Source: Tenebrio molitor
Taxonomy: Eukaryota; Arthropoda; Insecta; Coleoptera; Tenebrionidae
NCBI RefSeq assembly: GCF_963966145.1
Contig: NC_091048.1
Location: forward strand, 15,562,001 to 15,626,000
Direction: 5' to 3'
Length of the DNA: 64,000 nt
The notes under the pieces were generated by a model, which saw nothing but the letters and a program-made list of their open reading frames with translations, was not told the DNA's origin and ran no database searches. Below are positions 22,055-33,610 of this stretch, piece after piece. The translations under genes and the position numbers were made by a program. The first letter of the stretch is position 1, and the number at the start of each line of letters is the position of its first letter.

Positions 22055-22891
22055 TTAATCGTTTATTATAATAATTTTAATGTAGACAAGAAGTTGAAAA
22101 CAAGTTGTGGGGGCACTTTCTCGAAACTCATAAATCTCTTGTAGTGGGCTTTCCTTGCCGCTGCAATGAAATAGCATTAGCAAACTTGCCGCGACATTGG
22201 CATTGTCAAAATTTTCATACCCAGCATTTTCCTTGTCTTCTTGATTACACATTGAGGTCATGGTTTCGAAAATTCTTCATTTATGTAGACAGAAGTTGAA
22301 GACAAGATGTTAGCACTTTCTGGAAACTCACACGGCTCTTGTAGTCGGCCTTCCTTGCCGCTGCAATGGAACAATATTAGCAGACTTGCCGCGATATTAG
22401 AATTGTGAAAATTTTCATAGCCCGGATTTTCCTTGTCTTCTTGATTATGTACATATTGAGGTCGCTGGTTTCGAGAATTTTCTTTATTTATGTAGACAGA
22501 AGTTGAAGACAAGATGTTAGCACTTTCTGGAAACTCACACGGCTCTTGTAGTCGGCATTCCTTGCCGCTGCAATGAAATAATATTAGCGGATTTTCCGCG
22601 ACATTTGTATTGCCAAAATTTTCATACCCCGTGTTTTCCTTGTCTTCTTGATTACACATTGAGGTCGTCGGTTTCAAAAATTCTTTAGTTGTGACGCCAT
22701 GAGGAATTTTTCTTGTGAATTGAATCTTGTTTTCGACACAATCTTCAATGTACTCGTAGCTGAACTTCGAGGAAACGAGTGACTCCTAGTCCTAGCGTTC
22801 TCTGGATTTCTCAGAAATCAGAGCTGAACGCACCCCACAGCCCACATTCCAAGTTTCTTCTACAGTTTTCGGAATCACTAAGATCACTCAT
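22055..22891 (-). pseudogene. Minus-strand gene or pseudogene with a tandemly repeated coding module
   Basis: An ATG at 22891 starts MSDLSDSENCRRNLECGLWG and meets a stop after 26 codons. A second frame opens near 22755 (KFSYEYIEDCVENKIQFTRK) and runs into three tandem modules of about 67 residues. Each module contains CNQEDKENxGYENF, then LFHCSGKE, LQE…EF.ESA and STSVYIN. Modules from the right (22492-22680) and middle (22285-22491) are in one open frame; the leftmost (22082-22284) is cut off by a stop at the junction and a 4-bp indel. The repeated DKEN looks like the KEN-box degron of APC/C substrates, but that triplet alone is weak evidence. No homologue is recognised. It could be a spliced lineage-specific gene or a decayed one. 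Confidence 0.45.
22082..22680 (-). repeat. Three tandem units of about 200 bp
   Basis: Each unit begins (plus strand) GTAGACAGAAGTTGAAGACA or a variant, at 22082, 22285 and 22492, giving periods of 203 and 207 bp. Units 2 and 3 are closer to each other than to unit 1. Length differences are mostly in the AT-rich joins. Confidence 0.92.
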
Positions 22892-23097
22892 TTTACTGCT
22901 TCTTTTTCAACACGACTGGCGATATTTGCACACAAAAACTGCAATGGCGGTAACTGTTTGCAGATTGCCTTAGAAACGCGATACAAAAATCGACATCATG
23001 GCAACACGATGTGAAGGGAGTCGTATCGCATTGCATTCTAGTTAGGAATATTTTGTAATAAATATTCAATCGCGCAAAAAATCTCATAAGCATCACG

Positions 23098-23208
23098 AAC
23101 GTTAATGACAATGTACCGATATCAGACAATATTTGGAGTTGTCGCTGCGCTCCTCCTCCAAACAATTGTCTTCGATCGGTACATTGTCATTACCGTTCTT
23201 TATACTTA
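23098..23208. repeat. Short palindromic MITE
   Basis: AATGACAATGTACCGAT is mirrored by ATCGGTACATTGTCATT, and TTTGGAG by CTCCAAA further in. The loop TTGTCGCTGCGCTCCTC is GC-rich. Confidence 0.88.
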
Positions 23209-23744
23209 ATATACTATAATGTCATCCTAAATTTAGAAAGTAAGGTAAAGGTTAAAAAAATAATCAAATCTAATTTAGAATTCATATTAGGTATACCTAC
23301 TTTTATTTCTTTTCATATGGCACAATAAGTTAAAGAAGTTGAAAATTTGAAAAGAAAAGGATTATTTTGGAATTTTTTTTCACCAGAAAGGAGTGATTGT
23401 CTTTTCTAATGTACCTAATAAACAATCTAAATATTACCTATACCTAATTGAAACAGCAAAAATGTACTGATTGTGGGTGTTACATACGCTGCATCTTCAA
23501 AATTATGAGAGTAATGATTTATTATTTTTTGCTATTATATTCGTATTAAAACGTAAATTAGCTTATTGGGTCTACGAGTAGGGGACATTTTATATAGCCG
23601 TTGACCAGTATTGCTTGTGTCGCTCACAAAGATTGAAGTACCTACTAACTTGTGTCAGTATTGTGTTTTTGTAAAAGTAATCATTAATTGTAGAACAAAT
23701 TAGAGAATGTTATAGGTATTTAATATCTTTAATTTAAAATCAAA
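23209..23744. other. AT-rich stretch without recognised features
   Basis: No ORF, inverted repeat or RNA gene could be supported here on either strand. Confidence 0.5.
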
Positions 23745-24080
23745 TATAGTCCAATTTTTACCCTTTTGCGATGACGTCATTATCTAGTAACTTTACGTAT
23801 GTTTGAGCTAGGATCAGAAACAAATTTGAATTGATCATAAATAACTATAAATGTGTCAAATTTGTTGACAATTGCTTCGAAAGGTTATGTTTGTAATCAA
23901 TGTAATAAGTGAAAGAAATTAAAAATTGTCAAATTGACAGGAGCATAAAATAACCTCAAAGTGACCATCAATAAATAAACGTGCCTTTTTTTTGTTTTTT
24001 TCTGTTTCTGTCGTTTCAATAAAGAGAAAGCGAGGAAGGAAATCGTGACGTCACCTCAAAAGGGTAAAAATTGGACTATA
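23745..24080. repeat. MITE with TATAGTCCAATTTTTACC ends
   Basis: The left end TATAGTCCAATTTTTACCCT continues TTTGCGATGACGTCA, and the right end, reversed, is the same sequence with TTTGAGGTGACGTCA. TA termini are compatible with a mariner-type duplication. Confidence 0.93.
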
Positions 24081-24106
24081 CCTACTACATTTCTTATAAT
24101 TACATT

Positions 24107-24292
24107 TTTCTACAACCGTCAAAAAAACGTGCATCGTTATCAAGTCGCAAAGTACTTATGTCATTCTTGATAGTGAAAAAATATTTGTCAAAAAGTTTCC
24201 TTGGATACTACAATATTTTAGTATCCAAGGAAAATTTTACGAAAATTAAAAAATTCACAAATTTTAAAATGCGGTTGTAGAAAAAATAGTCT
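24107..24292. repeat. MITE with a strong central hairpin
   Basis: TTTTTCTACAACCG at the left pairs with CGGTTGTAGAAAAA at the right. Inside, TTTCCTTGGATACTA and TAGTATCCAAGGAAA form a perfect hairpin at 24199-24236. Confidence 0.82.
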
Positions 24293-24299
24293 TTGTATT

Positions 24300-25130
24300 T
24301 CGTGCGAAAGATAATTGTTTTGTTGGCGTATTCTAATGAGTTTGAAGTCTCGACCTGACGGTCTCAACCAAAAACTCATTCTCATGCCCCAATAAAAAAC
24401 AAAAATCATTTTGCGCACTTAATACAAAAATAACTATTCAATTAATTCTAAGTATAGGTACTTGTGTGCAATGAGACTCTAATTTAATTAACATAATTAT
24501 TTAACTTTGTTCTACAACAATTTAGACTCCTCTACTACACTTATTTATCTTTCATAAATATTTTGGTGCCTAATTCTCATAATTACTTTTTGTAATTTTC
24601 TACACTTTCGTAATATTTTCCTCTATAATTATTTTTTATTTCTGGTCTCATACGTTAAAGTATTTGATTTTATTTATTTTGTTTGAGTCTAGTCTGTAAA
24701 AGTTGAGAGTTGTTTGTATTCAGTTATAACAATTAGTACTTACCAAACTAAATTGAGAGATTTATATTGATTTGCATTAAATTCACTGAGAGCTTAGCCA
24801 GAATTTCTTGGTCGTTTATATTTTATACCTTTCAAAAGGTTGAAATGTCACAGTAACAGAAATTGTTTGACACCCTAGAATGCTGTTAGGCGAGTAACCT
24901 TATTTAAAGTTTAGGGAAAAGACACAGTAAATCACTTACCTGTTGTACATAAATTATACACTGAAATATAAATAGCTGTTCACCTTCAGACAAATTTTTA
25001 ATTTATATGGGCTAGGAATTGTTTTTCAAAACTTAGATGCCTTAAGAATTGTGTGTCAGTAATTTATAACAATGAATACTCGAGGAAATATGTTCGAATA
25101 AAATTAATAAAATAGATTTTTTAAGTCTTT
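24300..25130. other. AT-rich stretch without recognised features
   Basis: No supportable gene, repeat end or RNA was seen on either strand. Confidence 0.45.
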
Positions 25131-25172
25131 GAATTTTTCCAAATATGTATTATCACTAGTAATATCCCGAGT

Positions 25173-25236
25173 GCATGTCAAATTATCGACAATTTAATAT
25201 ATAATAAATTGTCGATAATTTGACATGCACGAGAGG
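25173..25236. repeat. Perfect-stem palindrome closed by GAGTG..CACGAG
   Basis: GAGTGCATGTCAAATTATCG and the mirror CGATAATTTGACATGCAC surround ACAATTTA..TAAATTGT. The flank GAGGATATTTTGGCAAGACT, then ATTTCCTGAG, recalls the flank of 25753-25925. Confidence 0.85.
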
Positions 25237-25284
25237 ATATTTTGGCAAGACTATTTCCTGAGAAAAATTTACATGATAAGTAAG

Positions 25285-25530
25285 TACGGAGTGATCAAGA
25301 ATGACTGAGTCTGTTGGTAACAATGAAATTTGGCAAATTTAAAATTTAGCAACGAAGGTTCATTTTTGTAATAGTATAAACATAACCTGCATAACCAAGA
25401 ATGTTTCTAATGTCATCTCAAGTTTAAAAATTTGGTCAGTGCGTAGTCAGTGCCAATTACTAGACAAAAATCACCAGTATTTTCAATTGTTTCATTGCCA
25501 ACAGACTCAGTCATTGTTGATCACGCTGTA
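25285..25530. repeat. MITE with TACAGCGTGATCAACAATGA ends, copy A
   Basis: The left end reads TACGGAGTGATCAAGAATGA then CTGAGTCTGTTGG. The right end, reversed, reads TACAGCGTGATCAACAATGA then CTGAGTCTGTTGG. Another copy is at 53640-53941. Confidence 0.93.
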
Positions 25531-25612
25531 CATATGTACAAATAAACGTAATTCTTTTTAAAATATAAAATTAATACCAAATGATTTTTTAATTAGGACT
25601 ACGCCAAAATTT

Positions 25613-25648
25613 GGCACTAGTGCAAATTATCGATAATTGCACTAGTGT
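25613..25648. repeat. Short perfect palindrome
   Basis: CACTAGTGCAAATTATCG / CGATAATTGCACTAGTG pair around a central ATCGAT, between sequences that resemble the flanks of the neighbouring palindromes. Confidence 0.75.
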
Positions 25649-25749
25649 CGTATTATCGCTGTAATTCGATGGCAATTGGCTAAAATTCAAATATTCGAGC
25701 TTTTTGATTGGCTTAAATTTTTCGAAGGAAATAGTCACATATTATATCC

Positions 25750-25930
25750 CAAGTGCAGAATTTTTTATCGGAAATTTTTTTGCTAATGAACGAAAACATC
25801 TATAAATGAGGTCAGAAGACTTCGTCTCTTGCTCTTATTTGTTAATAATTGGTCTTCTGACCGAATAATTTATGGATGTGAGTTCATTAGTAAAAAAATT
25901 TCCGATATTAAAATTTTGCACGAGGGGTAT
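25750..25930. repeat. Palindromic MITE closed by AAGTGCA..TGCACGAG
   Basis: TATCCCAAGTGCAGAATTTT and TATCGGAAATTTTTTTGCTA at the left are mirrored at the right (TAGTAAAAAAATTTCCGATA, AAAATTTTGCACGAGGGG). GGTCAGAAGAC pairs in the centre. Confidence 0.85.
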
Positions 25931-25939
25931 ACGGCTGAT

Positions 25940-28289
25940 TATTTCCTGAATAGAATGAAACCAAACGCATTATTTTCAATCCTTTTTATTCAAAATATTT
26001 TTTTTTCTTTTTTTTTTTAATCAGGTACCGACATTTTTTATCAGATTATTGCACATGTGCATTTTAGAGAAATTTTATCGGGTTATTTTTTGTTTTCTCG
26101 TTTTGATGGGTCAATATTTGTCACGCAATTGGTTGCTAAACACATGTTTATTGTTATAACCATATTTCCGGAAAGAATTTTGACAATTCTAGGTGGAAAG
26201 AAAAATATTTCCAGTATAACAAAAATAGCAAAATTTTTATTCGAATTACTACATTTTTATAAATAAAAGTTCAATTTGTTAAGGAGTTAAAATTTTACAG
26301 TCTTGATATGTATTTTTTTTTTTAACTTTGGATAGGTACATTTTTTGTCCTTCACTTAATGAATTCATGTGAATATCTTGCCGAATATCCCTCATATCCT
26401 GAAAATTTTATTTTCGTGCATTGCTGACAAAGTTATCAATCGTCCGAGTCGAATTCGAAAAATGTAGTATTCGTCCTATCTCTAACCATGAATATATGGC
26501 TTCTTCGCTCCTTTTCTTGTGAATTATAAAAATATTCAATTTCATTGGTAATTTACTAAATAACAAGAAAATTAATTTGAAGAGTCAGGTACTTCGAAAC
26601 ATTGGCAATTTGTTCGTGGATATCTTAAATTTCTACTCGTATTTCTCAAGGTAATAAAATTTACATAAATACAAAAATAGAATGGAAGACTCAAAAATGA
26701 TCACCTTGTCCAAAACGCACACTTGATGATAATTATTTTTGCGCCTTGTTGGTTTCTTGACTTGCTGGAATATTTTCATAAATAAATTTGCACTGAAAAC
26801 GTAGTGCCTCCATGTAAGGCAATATAAAAAATAAAACTAGTCGGATCAACAATAAATGTACTATAATAAAAAATCTAAATTGTTATAATTTGACAAGTGA
26901 CATTTACGTGAAATATTTTGATAATCCACAGCACATTGTGAGAATAAATCGTAAAGTTTTGTAATGCCAGTAACATTCAAGAATAAAAATAGGCGAGTAC
27001 CCTTTTATGGAAAATAAATTAGCATTTGTCGTTTATAAAAAATCAGGTTTTTCACCTGAAGGTTTTCAGTTCTGATGTTGGATGTTTATTTTCTGATATC
27101 TGGGAATAGAATCAATTCAAAAGAAACCTTTTGAAAATGAGGTTTCCGTAGCTCTGAAAAAATCCGCGCAACCGTATTTATTAAATCGCACCAGTGAGAT
27201 AAATTGGTTATCATATTTTTTAAATTCGCATTTACACAAAAAAAAAACAAACTCGCAACGAATCCGTTCCATTTCAAATTTCGTAAGAAGATAGCCACCT
27301 TCTCCATTCGCATCATACCCTCTTTATTTTCATTTTTATAATGGACTTTTTTTAGTTGATAAAACATAAAATTGCCTTACGAATGACTACGATGTTGCCA
27401 GCTTGTTGACTGGTGTTATTTACTCCATCCTCTACTCCTAATTTGCAAATAACAGTTTATAATTGACCCTCAAGACTTGTGTCTATTTTTGTACACAAAC
27501 ACCTGCGCTGAAATTTCAAACTTAAAAAAATTAGAAACGACGTAATTGTAAGATTATTATTTTGACAAATGGGACGTTCGCGGTTGCGGTAGAGGTTAGT
27601 GCGGGGCCAATGTAACAATTACAATAAATCACTCCCAGTCAGTGTATCTACGAGGTTGACGCCGCAGGAACAACAGGTAGTGTAAATTGGTGAGAAATGA
27701 GAGAATGACGCATTTTAGGTCAGTGGACAATTTTGCTTTTTTTAACATTAGAGTAACCATACAATAGTATATTAAAGTATAAGTGGATATTAGGGTCTTT
27801 AAAACACGCGCGATTTTTCGAGCACGACGGCGCAGCCGGAGTGTTCGAAATAGAGCAATTGTTTTAAAGACCAGTTATCCACGAATACTTTACGATATAT
27901 TTTTTTAAATGTTAAATGAGTTAAGATTTAGACTTCACGTTTCTCCGGTCCTCTCGGGTTTGCTGATATTTCCATGGAAAACGCGCGATGTTGCCATGGA
28001 AAAGAGCGTTTTTTAAAGTTCGATTTAAACACGCTCAGGCGTGTTTTAAATGAGCAAAATTGGTTACCAATAAAAAAAAACTGTTTTAATTACTGAACAG
28101 AATGGAAGATTCATTGTAATTATTATGTGACCTTGTCACTTATAGATGTATGTATATGTATATAGAACTCTTTAAAATAAACATTTTTTACATTCTGGTC
28201 TTTTTTTAATCGAATATTTTTTTTTAGATTTTTAGAAAGAGTGAGTAAAAATGTTTTTATTTTATAATCCTATACAAAAATCCAATGTT
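25940..28289. other. AT-rich stretch; short GC-richer patches, one palindrome
   Basis: No gene could be supported. A patch near 27560-27700 is richer in GC and CpG. At 27795-27880 GTCTTTAAAACA and TGTTTTAAAGAC enclose TCGAGCACGACGGCGCAGCC, then GGAGTGTTCGA, a palindrome of the GAGTG/CACGA class. Confidence 0.45.
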
Positions 28290-28788
28290 TTAGAAACATA
28301 TACAGGGTTATTCACAAGAGGGGTATTTCTGAATTTATTTTTGCCGCAACCCATTATACACATTGCAAGAATATCTTACAACTGTATCCACGATGGCTCT
28401 TAGTCCTGTCTCTTTGACGTTAAAGCAAAAAATCTTTGTCAATTCGAAAAATTAGTTTTTACAATAACGACGAAAAGACTCACATGCTCCCCATTTATGG
28501 AGTGTGGAAAGAATTCTGTCACCTCTGCGGATGGTTAGAAGCCGATGGTAGACACTTCGAACACCTTTTACATTAACTTAATTCGTTAATTTATTTGTTG
28601 AATTTTGATTAAATACAGGTTATCTGCCAATCTGTCATTTCTGACAAATCTATCCAACTTACTTTGATTTCTAATTTAAAAGAAATAACACATTTGATTT
28701 AGTAGTTACTGCCATTAGTATTGTTGGTTGCGGCAAAATAAAAATTCAGAAGTACCCCTCTCGTGAATAACCCTGTATATGTTTCTAA
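28290..28788. repeat. TIR element with TACAGGGTTATTCAC ends
   Basis: GTTTTAGAAACATATACAGG then GTTATTCACAAGAGGGGTA at the left is mirrored at the right almost exactly, and TTTTTGCCGCAACC is also paired further in. Pairing extends outside the usual TACAGGG start through TAGAAACATA, so either the TIR is longer or the element hit a palindromic site. Confidence 0.9.
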
Positions 28789-28809
28789 CATGATAGTATA
28801 CCATGGAAA

Positions 28810-29165
28810 TTTGCCGCCTACAATTCATAGTATACCTGTACTATTAAAAAACGGGTACAAATTAAATGATCAGTATTTAACTTTTACGGACAGTACACTT
28901 TTCAATTATTTTATTTCAAATGGTCAGTATGATAATAAATGGACGGTGAAAATAATAAACAGTCAGTAAATTAAAAAATTGTCAGTATAATAATAAATGG
29001 TCGGTGAAAATAATAAACGGTCAGTAAGATAAAAAAAAAACAGTCTGTTCAATTAATACATGATCGGTGAAAATAATAAACGGTTAGTAAGATAATCAAC
29101 TGTCAATAAAATGCATAATCGGCCAGTACAAATTAATAAATCGTCGGTAAAATAATAAATGGTCA
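28810..29165 (+). repeat. Degenerate minisatellite-like cluster, GGTCAGTA..ATAATAAA
   Basis: Irregular repeats of GGTCAGTANNATAATAAAT and GGTCGGTGAAAATAATAAA with 25-40 bp spacing. Complementary motifs occur at 32880-33145 in opposite orientation. Confidence 0.8.
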
Positions 29166-29741
29166 CATTTTTTTCCTATAAATACAAAAACATATAAAAC
29201 AAAAAAAAAACATAAATTAAAATATAAATGAAACAATAATAAAACACAACTTAAGTTCAGATATTAGACGGATTTATAGAACCTATTTTGCCAGATGAAT
29301 TTCGATAAAAGAGTTGAAGTTAAAAAAACTAGACCGAGATTTTATAATTGCATATTGGGTACTTTTAACTCAGTTCAGATTTTTAAACAGCATGAGTTTG
29401 TTATTTTATCTTAATTTTTACTAATGTTATAAATATCAAAACCGAGACACACACATAGCCATAACCGACAAGCGTGAAAACGCGAGAAAACTAGCAAGCA
29501 ACAAATTGGTTAAATTAGTAGGTACTATCGGTGAACATAAAAAACTGGGACAAACATGACAATTGTAGAAAGTCAAAAATCACAAATATACATCAGGTAA
29601 ATTTGGATTTTTACAAATAAGGTTATAAAAATTGTAAGACACTAATAACATAGGTATTGTCAGAAACATCAAGGTAAAGTTCTGTTCTTTGATGTTGTCT
29701 ACATTTACAAAGATTTCATACAGAACACAATTAATCTAGAC

Positions 29742-30106
29742 GTATTTTCATATTTGGTGACGGAAACAAAAGACTGAGAAGTGTCACAAAATTGTATTGT
29801 CAGTGTCAAATTTCTCATAAACGCCGTAAAAAGGAATGTCTAGGTAAATTTAAATTTTCGCTAAATAGACTGAAAAAATAAATTCTAAGGAAGCCAATGT
29901 TTGTCAGTGGCTCTAAAGGAAAAGTTATTCTTATATAATCAAACGTATTACAAATTATTTCTCTAGTTCGACGATGAATAACTTTCTTATTGCCAATTTG
30001 CTGCATTTCTATCGAAATCACGAACGTCTTTGAGAAATTTGACACTGACAATACAAATTTGTGACATTTCTCAGTCTTTTGTTTCCGCCATCAAATATGA
30101 AAATAT
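29742..30106. repeat. TIR element with GGAAACAAAAGACTGAGAA arms
   Basis: Arms of about 80 bp: TATTTTCATATTTGGTGACG, GAAACAAAAGACTGAGAAG, TTGTATTGTCAGTGTCAAA at the left, mirrored at the right. The right end overlaps the left end of the next element by a few bases. Confidence 0.9.
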
Positions 30107-31095
30107 ACTCCATTCCTTATCTTGGTGAGTGGTCCTTGGGAAATTTTCAGACGTCAAGTTGAATTTAGGGATTTTTGAAAGTTCCCATGGAAAAGTGCGT
30201 TGGTAGTTGTTGAAAAATATTCGGTAATTGTTCACTTTAACTACTTCTGGAATTTTCGCGTTTTTTCTGGCTAGATAGCGTCAGGACGGCCTCCTACATC
30301 GTTCCCACCAGTCAAACCTAGTGCAAATGAAAATTTTCCTTACCCTTTAGTTATATTAAGACTTGGCGCGACCTTGACGCGACCTTGAAACACAACAAGA
30401 GAGAAAAAAAAGGCATTTGCACAAGATTTGAGTGGTGGGACACGATCTAGGAGGACGCCCTGAGGCTGTCTAGCCAGAAAAAACGCGAAAATTCCAGAAG
30501 TAGTTAAAGTGAACAATTACCAAATATTCAAATATTACAATAATGTACTTACAGAGACGCCGCAAAGTCATTTTATTTATTATTTTCCAGGTTAAATTGC
30601 TCATGATTCACATACACCGAGACATAACCTCAAATGTGTCATCTTCACATCGCATCGTTTTCTAAAATTTTAATACTTGATTGGGAATTTCAATATGTTC
30701 TAGATCCATCACACACTTTCCAATCAAATTAGGTCCGGTTTATGGTTTAAGAATCAGGTTAATTTCTCAAACCCAAACTTCTTTGGCACGGCACGGGCAC
30801 AATGTGGAATGTTCGGTTGGATTCATCGACGACGGACGCCGATAATTTTCCGAGCGGGAACGGTTAATAAATTTAAGAATCGGTGTGTACGGCTTATATA
30901 TTTACATTTCGCGACATAAGATTGCGAGATTTAGACATGAATGCTTGAGGATAATTCTGAATCTGAATGACAGCGATGACAGGTAGTATGTGATTTACAC
31001 CACATAAAAATTTGGTGGAAAAAGTAAAACTTACAAAGCTACCCATGGCTTGCTTGATCGCATCGACCACTCACCAAGATAAAGAATGGAGTATA
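30104..31095. mobile_element. TIR element hosting a palindromic MITE
   Basis: TATACTCCATTCCTTATCTT then GGTGAGTGGTC at the left is mirrored by GACCACTCACC then AAGATAAAGAATGGAGTATA. About 990 bp with no recognisable ORF. The 30215-30530 element lies inside. Confidence 0.85.
30215..30530. repeat. Palindromic MITE nested in 30104-31095
   Basis: Arms of about 80 bp: GGTAATTGTTCACTTTAACT, ACTTCTGGAATTTTCGCG, TTTTTTCTGGCTAGA at the left and the mirror at the right. The centre contains GACCTTGACGCGACCTTG. Confidence 0.93.
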
Positions 31096-31227
31096 TCTCT
31101 AGCATCTTTTAGGTTCAGAGAGTTAATTTTAAAAACTGACAATTTTTATTTTGAGTGACAATTGAAAAGGCTGATACACAATGGGCAAATTTTGGATTTC
31201 CCAGCTTTTAATGTTCACCGATAGTAG

Positions 31228-31480
31228 AATTTGAGAATTTTTTCCCTTGTGAATGGATTTTGATAAATGTCACAACTTGTCAAAACGAAACGTCAAGCTA
31301 ATTTTAAAGATTTTAAGCGATTTGGAGCTTTTAAGGGGCTCGTCGAAGAAAAAACCCCGTTCGTATGTAAATTAGGCTTTTTTTGGCACTCGTGGGCCTT
31401 TAAAACGCTCGTTTCACTCACGTTTTAAACTGGCCCACTCATGCCAAAAAAAGCCCAATTTACACACGAACTCGTTAAAT
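31228..31480. repeat. Repeat with AAATTGGGC-TTTTTTTGGCA palindrome, copy A
   Basis: The palindrome 31363-31480 pairs TAAATTAGGCTTTTTTTGGC with GCCAAAAAAAGCCCAATTTA. Next to it is the shared segment with CAACTTGTCAAAACGAAACG and TCAAGCTAATTTTAAAGATT. Relatives are at 38115-38222, 46130-46410 and 54500-54715. Confidence 0.88.
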
Positions 31481-31557
31481 AAGGCAGGAGATACACAGAC
31501 GTCGATCGTCGACAATCGAGTAATATCGATCGTTCGTCATCGAGTTTTCACTCGATG

Positions 31558-32251
31558 CACAGTAGATTTACTCATTCAGTCGGGACAGCTAGGGTCGGCA
31601 CCTTTAAAGTTTCGTCAGCCAGATTTTTTAATAACATGGCGGTATTGGCGGTCCTTGCTAGAAAATGCCATAGATGGCAACACCATCGTTCGCGGCAATT
31701 TCATTCATTGCACTCAGCCAGACTTGAGTTCTGAGAGAAAACGCCATATGCATTGAGTTGGTGAACGACAAAGATGGACAATTGGAAAGATGCAAAAGTG
31801 CACTACGGAGATTTTTCTATTTCTATGCGTCCGTTTTCACCATCGGTTCTACATGGTTGGTTTGCGGCAAATAGAAAGGAACTTAAGAAACGGAAAGAAA
31901 TTTTCTTTCTATCAAGATACATGGTTCCAGTACTGATCTCTAAAGGTGTTTTTTTTTTTTTAATTTGGCGTCGAAGTTGAGTCCGCACCACTCATGTAAA
32001 GGCGTAAGATTTAAACAGCTGATCCGTGATTCGTATAGCGCATTCACAATCGACTCTTCAACGCCAACTTCGACGCCAAATTTTAAAAAACACCCGTTGT
32101 AATGTAGAAATCAGGGCGTGAAGGCGCCAAAAACAGCAGCGCCACGCTACGAGCATCTTGTAAAGGACCGCCGCTGCGAAGATATGCGTATTCGAATTTG
32201 GCGATAACCGAAACAGCTCCGTGTCCCTACTGAATGAGTAAATCTACTGTG
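31558..32251. mobile_element. Non-autonomous element with 7-bp (hAT- or P-like) target duplication
   Basis: TIR CACAGTAGATTTACTCATTC then AGT(C/A)GGGACA. Direct repeats CTCGATG flank it at 31551-31557 and 32252-32258. TIR style (CACAG) and duplication length fit hAT-like or P-like elements. No transposase recognised. Confidence 0.82.
31945..32096. repeat. MITE with CGGGTGTTTTTT ends, copy B, innermost of the nest
   Basis: Left AATTTGGCGTCGAAGTTGAG and right, reversed, AATTTGGCGTCGAAGTTGGC pair, as do the poly-T ends. Same family as 6565-6732 (CACAATCGACTCTTCAACGC shared). Confidence 0.88.
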
Positions 32252-32879
32252 CTCGATGTACAGCTACACAGAATAGAGTACTGTAAAGTGACATCGAGTT
32301 AAACCACGACGCACCACGTGCATTTTGAGGTTATATTTACTACTGTCCATGTGCCATCGTCAGAAGCCATCGTTGTCAATAAATAATAATTAGATGATTT
32401 CACTTGGATTTCACCACGAGATTTCACAAATAAAAAGTTAGGTTAGCTTAACTTAGCGCGGCGCCTCTATGCAAGTTGCTACTGCGCTTGTGCAGCTGAT
32501 TTGCTTCATGAAGCATCATGTAAAATTTAGAACCCGTTCGAAATTTCAAACACTCGTCGTTCATTTACTCTACGTCGAACGATGATACTTTACGCTGTGT
32601 ACTTTCTACCATATAGATGCATGGGTTCAAAATTTTACTTCATAAAGCGTACTTCATGAATTATTTCTGTGTATCTCCTGCCTAAAGTACTAACTATAAT
32701 ATGTAATATGAGTTTCCTTTTTTGTAAATTTCTCCAAAGGGCAGCGAAGTGATTCACTCGTTTATCAAAAAAGCGCTTCGTTGATTTCGCACACAGGCGC
32801 TTGCCATGGTCGGCGCGGCACTGCAAATAATAGTATTTACTATTTATGTATTGCACATTTTCAAATTTATTAGCCACTA

Positions 32880-33145
32880 ATGCATACTGGCCATTTATTA
32901 ATTCTTACTGTAGATTTGCAGATTTATTACCAGCCAATTCATACTGATATTTTATTAATTTTTACTGCCAATTATAGTCACAATAGTTAACATAGAAATA
33001 CTGGCCAAATAGTTCTTTTACTGCTACAAAATCTCATTTTTACTTATCAAATTTTATAAATTTACTGAGTCTTTTACAATATATTACTGACTGTTTGTAA
33101 TATTATACTGTACACAATGAATTAAATACTGTCCAGTTTATTACA
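32880..33145 (-). repeat. Degenerate cluster, TTTATTA..TACTGGCC
   Basis: Irregular motifs TTTATTAATTNTTACTG and TACTGGCCA repeat every 25-40 bp. They are the complement of the 28810-29165 motifs. Confidence 0.75.
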
Positions 33146-33329
33146 ACCCTTAAAAAACAGCTGTGCTATAATTGGTTGTCTAAGAACAAGGCGCTACTAG
33201 ATAATGTAATTTGAATTACAAAAATTTTAAAAAGGGTTTGTATAGGTATCTTCACAATACCTGAATTTTCCTACCACACCTAATGCCCCCTTTAATTTCA
33301 ATTTCGCAGAAGAACATTGTAGTGGCAAC

Positions 33330-33610
33330 AAAGGTAGAGCGTATAAAACTTAAATATTTAATTTCTCTTGGGTATTAATATAATGTTCACCAAATTAAAT
33401 TATACACCCCTAGCGCTGTCCTCCAAAAAATTAAATTAACATCAAAAATTCTTAGTGGACACCAAATAATGATATTTTGGAAAATGAGAACAGCGTCACC
33501 AAAATAGCAATGTTTGGTATTGTTTTACTGTTGCTTGCACTCTAAATGCTATTTGTTTACCGATTTTACTAAATGTTCACCAAATGTGGAACGCTCACGT
33601 TACGCGCCTT
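33330..33610 (-). repeat. Degenerate cluster with CACCAAAT and TGTTTACC motifs
   Basis: Motifs GTTCACCAAAT, ATGCTATTTGTTTACC and GACACCAAATAATG repeat irregularly. The complementary motifs (TTTGGTAAACAT, ATTTTGGTGAGCAT) occur at 36610-36925 in the opposite direction. Confidence 0.65.

Larger units (their letters stand above)
31484..32691. mobile_element. Outer TIR element of a three-level nest
   Basis: The left AGGCAGGAGATACACAGA and its mirror TCTGTGTATCTCCTGCCT bound about 1.2 kb. It contains the element at 31558-32251. Interior parts include a palindromic GTCGATCGTCGAC and no clear gene. Confidence 0.8.

Noticed and set aside
28810..29165. CRISPR-like array
   Set aside because: Repeats are degenerate, spacing is irregular, and the genome is eukaryotic.
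31774..31991. Opposing ORFs of 62-68 codons
   Set aside because: They span the junction of a MITE end within a nested non-autonomous element; no motif.
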